From Actinocrispum wychmicini (GTDB taxonomy: Bacteria; Actinomycetota; Actinomycetes; Mycobacteriales; Pseudonocardiaceae), in assembly GCF_004345645.1 (NCBI RefSeq), contig NZ_SLWS01000010.1, positions 62,001-126,000 on the forward strand: 64,000 bases of DNA. The letters are read 5' to 3'. Of the stretch, positions 17,463 through 24,725 are shown one piece after another. Within the stretch, counting starts at the first letter, position 1; each line of letters starts with the position of its first letter. Made by a program: the position numbers and the translations under genes. The notes under the pieces were generated by a model that saw only the letters and a program-made list of their open reading frames with translations, did no database searches and was not told the origin of the DNA.

Positions 17463-18068
17463 ATGAACTCGCAGAGCTTGTACAACGTGGGCTACCGGTA
17501 CGCCCGGATGCCCTGGGAGATCGGGGCCCGAGCCGAACTGATCGGGTTGGTGCGGTCCGGCCGGCTGCGCCGTGGCCGCGCCATCGACCTCGGCTGCGGC
17601 ACCGGTGCCAACTCGATTTTCCTCGCCCAGCAAGGATTCGACGTGACCGGAGTGGACTTCGCGCCGGCTGCCCTGGTCAAGGCGCGGGCGGCGGCGGAAC
17701 GAGCCGAAGTGGACGTCCACTTCGTCCTGGACGACCTGACCTCGTTCCGGCACGACCACGGCACGTTCGACGTCCTGGTCGACTACGGCGTGCTGGACGA
17801 CCTGTCGCCCGAAAGGCGCGACCAGTACCTGGCGAACGTGCTCCCGCTGGCCCGTCCCGACTCGCAGTTCCTGCTGTGGTGTTTCGAATGGCCGCCGCGC
17901 CGCTGGGAGCGGTGGGTCGGGATGCGCACGATGGAGCCGGGCGAGGTGAACCGCCGCTTCGGCGACCGGTTCGCGATCGAACGCGTCGCGGGGACGGCGG
18001 TGCCGGCCATGTGGCGGTTCATTCCCGGATTCGCCGCCTACCTGATGACCCGGAGGGATCTGCCATGA
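17463..18068 (+). CDS. Class I SAM-dependent methyltransferase
   Basis: 201 residues. Motif I is IDLGCGTGANSIFLAQQGF (about residues 41-59), the acidic end of strand 2 is VTGVDFAP, and motif post-I/II VLVDYGVLDDLSPE resembles TehB/UbiE-like small methyltransferases. The ATG follows GGGGGCTGG. The next two genes overlap it and each other by 4 bases and encode membrane proteins, so the three form one operon controlled by the divergent MarR protein. The substrate may be a toxic small molecule or lipid-like compound. Confidence 0.87.
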   Translation: MNSQSLYNVGYRYARMPWEIGARAELIGLVRSGRLRRGRAIDLGCGTGANSIFLAQQGFDVTGVDFAPAALVKARAAAERAEVDVHFVLDDLTSFRHDHGTFDVLVDYGVLDDLSPERRDQYLANVLPLARPDSQFLLWCFEWPPRRWERWVGMRTMEPGEVNRRFGDRFAIERVAGTAVPAMWRFIPGFAAYLMTRRDLP

Positions 18069-18571
18069 CGAACCCGCAGATCTTCGCGCTGTGGGCGGGA
18101 CTGGGTCTCGTCGTCACCATCGCCCTGGTCGTGGCGGCCCGCCGGGTCGAGAAGGCGCGGGGCTGGCTCGTCATCGTCGGGCTGGTCATGCTCGCCGGGG
18201 AGGAGCCGATGCTCACCTGGTTCTGGGCGTTGATCGGTCCGGGCGGCGACAAGGACGGCATGTCGGGCCTGATCACGACCGCGGCCCAGACGCACGTCAT
18301 GGACACCGCGATCCTTGGCTTCGGTCTGTACGTCTTCATGGGCTGGATCGCGATGACCGCGTTCCTGCGTGGCGAACGATGGGCGGCCAAAGTGCTTGCG
18401 GCCGGCTGGTTCCTGACCGCGGCCACGCTGCTCGCGACGTCCCTGACGCTCTACCCCCGCGGCCTGTTCGGACCCGGCTACGGCTGGGACTCGCTGGCAG
18501 TCGGCCTCTTGGCGTGGGGATGCGCGCTGTGGCTCACACCGGCCCGGCAGTTCGTCCGGAGTGGACGGTGA
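18065..18571 (+). CDS. Integral membrane protein, MarR-operon second gene
   Basis: 168 residues with four to five hydrophobic helices (ALWAGLGLVVTIALVVAA, GWLVIVGLVMLAGEEPM, LGFGLYVFMGWIAMTAFL, VLAAGWFLTAATLLATSL, SLAVGLLAWGCALWL). No family recognised. ATG overlaps the methyltransferase stop (ATGA). A polar EEPM within helix two and a GPGGDKDGMSG loop are the only distinctive features. Confidence 0.8.
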   Translation: MTNPQIFALWAGLGLVVTIALVVAARRVEKARGWLVIVGLVMLAGEEPMLTWFWALIGPGGDKDGMSGLITTAAQTHVMDTAILGFGLYVFMGWIAMTAFLRGERWAAKVLAAGWFLTAATLLATSLTLYPRGLFGPGYGWDSLAVGLLAWGCALWLTPARQFVRSGR

Positions 18572-18912
18572 TCTTCGCGGTCGCGTTGTCCTGGCTGGGT
18601 TTCTTCGTTCACAATGTGGCGGACCTGCCCGGCCAGACGATCCTCAGCCCGGAGTCGCTCTATCCCACGATCCTCTATCTGGCCCTCGTCGCGGCCTGGT
18701 TCACATCGGCGCGGCGGGTGGTGGAGCGGGTGCTGCTGGGCTGGGTGCTGCTGAATCTGGTGGGTGGAGCGATCGTCAGCGTCCTGCCGTTGCCGTTCCT
18801 GCCGTTCCACCCGGAACAGACCCTCTACCACTACTCGTTCCACGTTCTCTACGCGATCCTGCAGGTCCCCGCGCTCGTCGTACTCCGCCGACGGCTGGTC
18901 ACCCAACCGTGA
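18568..18912 (+). CDS. Small integral membrane protein, MarR-operon third gene
   Basis: 114 residues from a GTG overlapping the previous stop (GTGA). Three to four membrane helices (IFAVALSWLGFFVHNVADL, LYPTILYLALVAAWFT, VLLGWVLLNLVGGAIVSVL, LYAILQVPALVVL). Not recognised. It probably forms a complex with the preceding membrane protein. Its 3' end overlaps the convergent deazaflavin oxidoreductase gene by 14 bp. Confidence 0.78.
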   Translation: MIFAVALSWLGFFVHNVADLPGQTILSPESLYPTILYLALVAAWFTSARRVVERVLLGWVLLNLVGGAIVSVLPLPFLPFHPEQTLYHYSFHVLYAILQVPALVVLRRRLVTQP

Positions 18913-19348
18913 GCCGGAAGACCGGGAAGTCGGGCGCGATCTCCAGCAGCTTCTCGTCGCTCGACTCGGCGCTCACGTCCGGGCCGAAGAACCGGCCGAC
19001 CTCCCAGGCCCACTTCTTCAGGTAGAGCCGGAACACCCCCGGCTTGTCGGCGTCGGCCAGCTCGACCGCGGTGAACGACCGCTTGCGCCAGCCGAGCCGC
19101 AGCTCGCCGCCGCCGGCCACCCGCATGTTGCGCACCCACTGGGTGTGGCCGCGCGGCGCCACCAGGTACTGCTCGCCCTCGTAGGTGAGCACGTTCACCG
19201 CGGTGGTCCGCCACTCGCCGGTCTTGCGGCCGCGGACCGCCAGCAGCCGGGTGCCCATCAGGCTGACACCCATCTTGGCCAGCCACTTGACGCTCGCGTT
19301 GAAGATCCGGTCGCCGCGGGTGGCGGGGATGTTGCGGATGTCGTTCAT
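18899..19348 (-). CDS. F420/deazaflavin-dependent nitroreductase-family oxidoreductase
   Basis: 149 residues of the Ddn-like split beta-barrel family (RGRKTGEWRTTAVNVLTYEGEQYLVAP, WVRNMRVAGGGELRLG). The ATG at 19348 has an AGGGGTC ribosome site; an in-frame upstream ATG at 19378 lies within the operator. Family members reduce quinones, nitro compounds or aflatoxin-like lactones with F420H2. The divergent TetR gene and the shared AGAGCA-N-TGCTCT palindromes indicate inducible control. Confidence 0.87.
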   Translation of the reverse strand: MNDIRNIPATRGDRIFNASVKWLAKMGVSLMGTRLLAVRGRKTGEWRTTAVNVLTYEGEQYLVAPRGHTQWVRNMRVAGGGELRLGWRKRSFTAVELADADKPGVFRLYLKKWAWEVGRFFGPDVSAESSDEKLLEIAPDFPVFRLTVG

Positions 19349-19370
19349 GTCGTGACCCCTGATCTCTTGG

Positions 19371-19459
19371 GAGAGCACTGCTCTCGTTGGTGACCCCAGT
19401 CAACACCCGGCCGCCGCTCATTGTCAAGAGCAGTGCTCTCGGAAGTGACAACTGCTCTC
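19371..19459. promoter_or_regulatory. TetR operator array between the ddn-like gene and tetR
   Basis: Two perfect palindromes share the core AGAGCA-N-TGCTCT: GAGAGCA-C-TGCTCTC at 19371-19385 and AGAGCA-G-TGCTCT at 19427-19439, 55 bp centre to centre. A half site TGCTCTC lies at 19453-19459. The first overlaps the -10 area of a minus-strand promoter with -35 TTGACT (19398-19403). Confidence 0.7.
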
Positions 19460-19480
19460 GGTACTGGCACACTCGGGGTC

Positions 19481-20179
19481 ATGAACGCCAGCCGAACCGC
19501 CCGGGACCACGCCAGGCAGGAGATGACCAGGGCCATCAAGGACGCGGCCCGCCGCCAGCTCGCCGAGGAAGGCGCGATCAAGCTGTCGCTGCGGTCGGTG
19601 GCCAGGGAACTCGGCGTGGTGTCGTCCGCGCTGTACCGGTACTTCCCGAGTCGGGACGACCTGCTGACCGCGTTGATCATCGACGCGTACGACGCTGTCG
19701 GCGAGGTGGCCGAGAAGGCCGCGAAGAACGGCGACCCGCGAGCGGGCTGGCTCGCCGCCTGTCACGCGATCCGCCACTGGGCCCGGAAACACCCGCACGA
19801 GTACGCCCTGATCTACGGCTCGCCGATCCCCGGCTACGTCGCCCCGCGCGACACCGTCGCCGCCGGCACCCGCGTCCCGTTGCTGCTGATCAAGCAACTC
19901 CGGGACGCCTGGGCGAACGGCTCGCTCAAGCCCGTGTTCCCGGATCCGCCGCTGACCCCAGGCCTGACCGGGCAGATCGCGCAGGTGGCCCTGCAGGTCG
20001 CGCCGGAGTTGCCGTTCGAAGCGATCGCCCGTGGCCTGGTGGTCTGGACCCAGCTGTTCGGGATGCTCAGCTTCGAGCTGTTCGGCCAGTTGGTCGGCAG
20101 CGTCGACCCGAGCGACGAGTTCTTCGCTCGGGCGATCGGGCAGTTGGCGGACTTTGTCGGACTGGTCGAGCCATCTTGA
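19481..20179 (+). CDS. TetR-family transcriptional regulator
   Basis: 232 residues. The N-terminal HTH covers about 20-65 (LSLRSVARELGVVSSALYRYFPSRDDLL), followed by a helical ligand domain of the TetR_C type (HAIRHWARKHPHEYALIYG, LVVWTQLFGMLSFELFG). The ATG at 19481 lies close to a TACTGG -10 box, so the mRNA may have almost no leader. It probably controls itself and the divergent oxidoreductase through the two palindromes upstream; it may also affect the downstream P450. Confidence 0.9.
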   Translation: MNASRTARDHARQEMTRAIKDAARRQLAEEGAIKLSLRSVARELGVVSSALYRYFPSRDDLLTALIIDAYDAVGEVAEKAAKNGDPRAGWLAACHAIRHWARKHPHEYALIYGSPIPGYVAPRDTVAAGTRVPLLLIKQLRDAWANGSLKPVFPDPPLTPGLTGQIAQVALQVAPELPFEAIARGLVVWTQLFGMLSFELFGQLVGSVDPSDEFFARAIGQLADFVGLVEPS

Positions 20180-20191
20180 TACTTCCTTAAC

Positions 20192-20220
20192 TTCACAACT
20201 TTGTGAAACTAGTGTAGCTA
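20192..20220 (+). promoter_or_regulatory. P450 promoter with a perfect palindrome
   Basis: TTCACAA-CT-TTGTGAA (20192-20207) is a perfect 16-bp palindrome. Its left arm is also the -35 box TTCACA, followed after 17 bp by TAGCTA (20215-20220), 8 bp before the P450 start. This gives a repressor-type promoter and a nearly leaderless mRNA. Confidence 0.6.
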
Positions 20221-20227
20221 TCGAAGG

Positions 20228-21409
20228 ATGACGACTTCGTACATCAACGGCTTGCCGATGGACCGTCAGCGCCCGCTCGACCCGCCTGACGAGATCGCGG
20301 CCGTCCGCACCCACGACCCCATCTCGCCGATGACCTACCCGGACGGCCATGAAGGCTGGCTGGTGACGAGCCAACACGCGGCCCGTGCCGTGCTGGCCAG
20401 CCCGTCGTTCAGCAACCTGGTGGCGAAGATGCACTCGCCGGTCGAACGTCCCGGTGTGCGGGACATGAACTTCGAGATCCCGCCGGGCATGTTCAACCGG
20501 ATGGACCCGCCAGACCACACTCGGATCCGCCGCATGCTCACCGGCCAGTTCACCGTCCACCGGATGCACGCGCTTGAGCCGCGCATCGCCAAGATCGCCG
20601 AGGACCGGCTGGACGAGATCGAGGCCGCCGGCCCACCGACCGACCTGGTCACGTCCTTCGCGCTGCCCATCCCGTCCCTGGTGATCTGCGAACTGCTCGG
20701 CATCCCGCAGGAGTATCGGGGCACGTTCCAGCAGGACTCGGCCACGATGCTCAACCTGGACACCCCACCCGAGGACATCAACTCGGCCTACCTGGCGCTC
20801 TGCCAGACCTTGTCGTCGGTCGTGAACGGCAAACGCGCGAACCCGCCGGACGACATCCTCGGCGGCCTCATCGCCGAAGGCCAGCTCACCCACGAGGAGC
20901 TGGTCACCATCGCGATGATCCTGCTCGTCGCCGGGCACGAGACCACGGCGAACATGCTGGCCCTCGGCACGTACACGATCCTGCAGCACCCGGACCAACG
21001 CGCCGCGCTGCTGAACGATCCCGCGGCCGCCGTGGAGGAACTGCTTCGCTACCTGTCGATCATCCACCTGGGGCCGGTCCGGAGCGCCTTGCGGGACGTC
21101 GAGATCGAGGGGCACCTGGTCCGCGCCGGCCAGTGCGTGACGATCTCGGTGCCGGGCGCGAACCGTGACCCGGAGAAGTTCGCCGACCCGGACACCCTGG
21201 ACGTCACCCGCGACGCGCACGGCCATGTCGCGTTCGGCCACGGCATCCACCAGTGCCTCGGCCAGCAGTTGGCCCGGATCGAGATGCGGATCGGGTTCAC
21301 CGCGCTGCTGCGCCGGTTCCCGTCCCTGCGACTGGCGGGCGGTGTCCGGTTCCGCACCAGGATGACCATCTACGGCGTGCACACGCTGCCGGTGGCCTGG
21401 GACAAGTAA
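20228..21409 (+). CDS. Cytochrome P450
   Basis: 393-residue soluble bacterial P450. The I-helix oxygen-binding motif AGHETTANM is near residue 235, the K-helix Glu/Arg pair is in EELLRYLS, and the heme-ligand loop is FGHGIHQCLG with Cys343. It belongs to the CYP105/CYP107-like actinobacterial group by general pattern. No ferredoxin or reductase is encoded next to it. An alpha/beta hydrolase follows after 9 bp, so oxidation followed by hydrolysis of one substrate is possible. Confidence 0.93.
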   Translation: MTTSYINGLPMDRQRPLDPPDEIAAVRTHDPISPMTYPDGHEGWLVTSQHAARAVLASPSFSNLVAKMHSPVERPGVRDMNFEIPPGMFNRMDPPDHTRIRRMLTGQFTVHRMHALEPRIAKIAEDRLDEIEAAGPPTDLVTSFALPIPSLVICELLGIPQEYRGTFQQDSATMLNLDTPPEDINSAYLALCQTLSSVVNGKRANPPDDILGGLIAEGQLTHEELVTIAMILLVAGHETTANMLALGTYTILQHPDQRAALLNDPAAAVEELLRYLSIIHLGPVRSALRDVEIEGHLVRAGQCVTISVPGANRDPEKFADPDTLDVTRDAHGHVAFGHGIHQCLGQQLARIEMRIGFTALLRRFPSLRLAGGVRFRTRMTIYGVHTLPVAWDK

Positions 21410-21418
21410 CCTCCAGCC

Positions 21419-22192
21419 GTGACCACGGCCCTGTTCACGTACGAGTTCGGCCCGGCCGGCGGGCGCCCGCTGCTGGCGTTGCACGGCCTGAGCGGCCACG
21501 GCGCCCGGTGGCGGCGCTTCGCCGAGACCCAGCTCGCCGGCTTCCGGGTGACCGCGCCGGACCTCAGGGGACACGGCCGGTCCACGTGGAATCCGCCGTG
21601 GCGGCTGGAACAGTTCGCCGAGGACGTGCTCGCCCTGATGGACGACCGCGGCCTGGACCGGGTGCCCGTGATGGGCCACTCGTACGGCGGCGCCATCGCG
21701 TTGTACCTGGCGAACATGGTGCCGGACAGGGTGAGCCGGCTGGTGCTGGTGGACCCGGCGCTCGGCCTGGACCCGGAGACGTCCGGCCAGGACGCCGAGG
21801 ATTCGCGGACCGAGGAACTGTTCGCCACGTTCGAGCAGGCGCGTGCGTCCCAGGCCGAGCGGTGGTCGTTCGCGTCCGACGATCAGGTCGACGACGAGCT
21901 CGCCGTCGGGTTCTTCCAGGACGACGAAGGCGTGTGGCATCGCAGGTACTCGCCGGCGATGGGGGTGGTGGCGTGGAGCGAGATGGCTCGCGCTCACGTC
22001 GTCCCGCCGGCGGGAATACCGACTTTGCTGGCGCCGGCGTTGGACGCCGACTACTTACAGCCGGCGTTCGTCGCGGACTGCCGGGCCGTGCTCGGCGACG
22101 ACCTGACAGTCCGCGAGATGGACTGCGGGCACATGATCTACCTGGAGCGACCGGCGGAGTTCGGCAAGCTGGTCACCGAGTTCCTGGGCTGA
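21419..22192 (+). CDS. Alpha/beta hydrolase
   Basis: 257 residues. The nucleophile elbow is GHSYGG (serine near residue 87), the oxyanion segment is LHGLSGHGARW, and the catalytic His lies in DCGHMIYLERP. GTG start at 21419, 9 bp after the P450 stop, so probably co-transcribed with it. Likely an esterase or lactonase on a small molecule. The last 20 bases overlap the convergent short P450-like gene. Confidence 0.88.
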   Translation: MTTALFTYEFGPAGGRPLLALHGLSGHGARWRRFAETQLAGFRVTAPDLRGHGRSTWNPPWRLEQFAEDVLALMDDRGLDRVPVMGHSYGGAIALYLANMVPDRVSRLVLVDPALGLDPETSGQDAEDSRTEELFATFEQARASQAERWSFASDDQVDDELAVGFFQDDEGVWHRRYSPAMGVVAWSEMARAHVVPPAGIPTLLAPALDADYLQPAFVADCRAVLGDDLTVREMDCGHMIYLERPAEFGKLVTEFLG

Positions 22193-22841
22193 CGCGGGCG
22201 CCGTCGGCGAGCGCGAGGGCGTGCGCCCGACCGGGGCAGGGGCGGGCGTCGCCGCCGAACGGCAGGGCGCTGATGTCCAGTCGGACAATGGTTCCGGCGG
22301 GGATCGTGTTGTCGTCGACCTGGACGTCGACCAGTGCCTGCCGGCGGGTGAACCGTACCGGCGGCTGGTCCGGCTCCTTGATCAGCGCCGCGGTGGCGTC
22401 GCACGCCTGCACCAGCAGCCCGATCCGGTTCGCGACGACTTCCGGGTCGTCGGGTTCGAGCATGTCGACCAGCTTCGTCACGGCCGCGTCCGGGGGCGTG
22501 TCGTAGACGCCCTGGTACGCCTTCGCGACTTCGCGCACGGCTGCGACAGCTGCCAGAATGTCCTTGATTCCCAAGGCTTCCGCGAGTACCGCCACCGGGA
22601 CGTACGTCTGCTCCACTGTGGACTTTGCGGCTTGTTCGCCGAGCCGGGCCGGGTCGAGCCCGGCGAGTTCGGACTCGACGAGCGCGCGCCGCCGGGTGTG
22701 GATCTCGCCGCTGCTGAAGCGCGCAACCGAGGCCCGTAGCCACGTCATGGTCCCGACGGGCCCGGCCGGCTCGGGCGGCGGTGGCACGAACCGCGGATCC
22801 GCGATGATCGCCTGCACTTCGGCGACCCCGGTGATGTCCAT
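22173..22841 (-). CDS. Very short cytochrome P450-like protein
   Basis: 222 residues against about 400 for normal P450s, with start and stop intact. It retains a C-helix-like HTRRRALVE, a degenerate I-helix LLVQACDATAALI, the segment PPVRFTRRQA with IPAGTIVRLD, and the heme loop FGGDARPCPGRAHA with the cysteine. The regions expected for helices D-H and the ExxR of the K helix are absent. It may be a compact heme protein or a decayed P450 under weak selection; no stops or frameshifts are seen. It diverges from mshC. Confidence 0.8.
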   Translation of the reverse strand: MDITGVAEVQAIIADPRFVPPPPEPAGPVGTMTWLRASVARFSSGEIHTRRRALVESELAGLDPARLGEQAAKSTVEQTYVPVAVLAEALGIKDILAAVAAVREVAKAYQGVYDTPPDAAVTKLVDMLEPDDPEVVANRIGLLVQACDATAALIKEPDQPPVRFTRRQALVDVQVDDNTIPAGTIVRLDISALPFGGDARPCPGRAHALALADGARVSPGTR

Positions 22842-22944
22842 GTGCCGACGCTAACGTCCCCGTCTTTCGGCCGTCGCCGAAAGGTGACACTCCCAACCTG
22901 TGGGCGCTCTTCCGCCGTGGACGTGGCCGATTAACCTGTCTGAC

Positions 22945-24183
22945 ATGCAGACTTGGGCATCGACACCGGTTCCACGGGTCGCGGGGACTCCGCGTCCGTT
23001 GCGGCTCTACGACACCGCGGGCGGTGAGGTGCGGCCGACCGCGCCCGGGAGGACCGCCGGCCTGTACGTCTGCGGGATCACGCCGTACGACGCGACCCAC
23101 CTCGGCCACGCCGCCACGTATCTGGCCTTCGACCTGGTGCACCGGCAGTGGCTGGACAACGGGCACGACGTGAACTACGTCCAGAACGTCACCGACATCG
23201 ACGACCCACTGCTGGAGCGCGCCGAACGCGACCAGGACGACTGGGTCGTTCTCGGCATGCGGGAGACCGCACTGTTCCGTGAGGACATGGTCGCCCTGCG
23301 CGTGCTGCCGCCGCGGTCGTACGTCGGCGCGGTGGAGTCGATCCCGGAGATCGTGGAAGCGGTGTCCAAGCTGCTCGCCAGCGGCAAGGCGTACCGGGTG
23401 GCCGACACCGAGTACCCGGACGTCTACTTCGACCACACGGCGACCGGCCGGTTCGGCTACGAGTCCCGCTACCCCGAGTCGACCATGGTCGACCTGTTCG
23501 CCGAACGCGGCGGCGACCCTTCGCGCCCAGGCAAACGCCACCCACTGGACGCCCTGCTGTGGCGGGTCGAGCGGCCCGGCGAACCATCCTGGGAGAGCGA
23601 ACTGGGCGCGGGCCGCCCCGGCTGGCACGTGGAGTGCTCGGTCATCGCCCTGAACCGCCTCGGCACCGCCTTCGACGTCCAGGGCGGCGGCTCCGACCTG
23701 GTGTTCCCGCACCATGAGAACAGCGCGGCCCACGCCGAAGCCCTCACCGGCGAACACCCGTTCGCCCGCCACTACGTACACGCCGGCATGATCGGCCTGG
23801 ACGGCGAGAAAATGTCCAAGTCCCGGGGCAACCTGGTGTTCGTCTCCCGCCTGCGCGCCGACCAGATCGACCCGATGGCCGTCCGGCTGGCCCTGCTAGC
23901 CGGCCACTACCGAACCGACCGCCCCTGGACCAACAACCTGCTCGAAGCGGGCCTGACCCGGCTCGGCCGCTGGCGCGACGCGGCCCTGCTGGAAACCGGC
24001 CCGGACGCGACGGACACCATCGCCCGCCTCCGTGACCACCTCTCCAACGACCTGGACACCCCCAACGCCCTGCTCGCGATCGACGCCTGGGCCAACGACG
24101 CCCTCGCCGGCCGGGGCAAGGACCCGGACGCTCCGGTCGTCCTCCGGGACGCTGTCGACGCATTGTTGGGGGTGGACCTTTAG
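22945..24183 (+). CDS. mshC: Cysteine:GlcN-inositol ligase MshC (mycothiol synthesis)
   Basis: 412 residues, the usual MshC length. Joins L-cysteine to 1D-myo-inosityl 2-amino-2-deoxy-alpha-D-glucopyranoside with ATP, the penultimate step of mycothiol synthesis. A cysteinyl-tRNA synthetase paralogue: HIGH-like motif THLGHAAT, zinc ligands including CGITPYD and WHVECS, FPHHENS, and KMSKSRGN. The start MQTWASTPVPR matches other MshC proteins and distinguishes it from CysS. In mycobacteria the neighbouring genes are those found here beyond the 6.7-kb insertion. Confidence 0.95.
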   Translation: MQTWASTPVPRVAGTPRPLRLYDTAGGEVRPTAPGRTAGLYVCGITPYDATHLGHAATYLAFDLVHRQWLDNGHDVNYVQNVTDIDDPLLERAERDQDDWVVLGMRETALFREDMVALRVLPPRSYVGAVESIPEIVEAVSKLLASGKAYRVADTEYPDVYFDHTATGRFGYESRYPESTMVDLFAERGGDPSRPGKRHPLDALLWRVERPGEPSWESELGAGRPGWHVECSVIALNRLGTAFDVQGGGSDLVFPHHENSAAHAEALTGEHPFARHYVHAGMIGLDGEKMSKSRGNLVFVSRLRADQIDPMAVRLALLAGHYRTDRPWTNNLLEAGLTRLGRWRDAALLETGPDATDTIARLRDHLSNDLDTPNALLAIDAWANDALAGRGKDPDAPVVLRDAVDALLGVDL

Positions 24184-24206
24184 CCTGGCTGGTCGGGGCA
24201 TTGCTC

Positions 24207-24249
24207 TTTTATGGACCGTTCGAAAAGATGAATGGTGCTGGGCGCGAAA
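24207..24249 (+). repeat. Left 43-bp inverted repeat flanking the DUF222 locus
   Basis: Left copy of an inverted repeat whose partner is 30783-30825. The shared run includes GGACCGTTCGAAAAG and ATGGTGCTGGGCGCGAAA, with about four mismatches over 43 bp. It begins 23 bp after the mshC stop and ends 15 bp from the DUF222 stop codon. The outer part CTTTT...AAAAG can also fold on itself. Confidence 0.8.
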
Positions 24250-24264
24250 GACAAAAGAGTGCTC

Positions 24265-24694
24265 TCACCCGGCGAGTGGCTGGGGCGTGGTCTGGTATCT
24301 GCGACCTTCAGGGCTGGTGAACACCAACACGCCTGCACTGGGCTGACAGATATCCCAGTCACTTCGCTCCCTCATCAGATTGTGAAATCGGCACAATGCA
24401 GCGAGGTTGTCCGTGCTGGTCAGTCCCTGATCGCAGTGGCGAACGGTGTGGTCGATCTCGGCGCGGTGGGCGGTGGTGGTACAGCCGGGCATGCGACAAG
24501 TCTGATCACGCAACCGAACATGCTCGGCCATTGCCGGTGATGGGAACCGGCGTGGACTGGCTTCCAGTAGATGCCCGGCCGGGTCGGTGAGAATCCGCCG
24601 CCAGGTGGCCTGCTGGGCCAACTCACGGGCATGCTCAGCCGTGATCGGTCCATACCCCGACAACACACCAGGCTGCTCATTGAGACCCATCAAC
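24265..24694 (-). pseudogene. DUF222/HNH endonuclease gene, C-terminal part split off by insertion
   Basis: The minus-strand frame encodes LMGLNEQPGVLSGYGPITAE, then RDQTCRMPGC and HRAEIDHTVRHC...CRFHN, the HNH nuclease end of DUF222 (13E12-family) proteins. There is no natural start; the ATG at 24702 lies in element DNA. The N-terminal part is at 29943-30589. Joining the flanks at the GT core gives PATT-LMGL in one frame, which proves a single former gene. Confidence 0.85.
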
Positions 24695-24712
24695 GTAGCC
24701 ATTGCGCGTTCA
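24681..24712 (+). other. attL of the serine-recombinase element
   Basis: Crossover core GT at 24695-24696. To the left is DUF222 host sequence (CCCATCAAC); to the right the element arm of 10 bp followed by CGTTCA (24707-24712), which mirrors TGAACG on the other end. Confidence 0.8.
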
Positions 24713-24725
24713 TAGCGTATGAGGT

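Noticed and set aside
24681..24712. tRNA or tmRNA gene as the integration target
   Set aside because: No cloverleaf sequence at either end; the target is clearly a DUF222 coding sequence.
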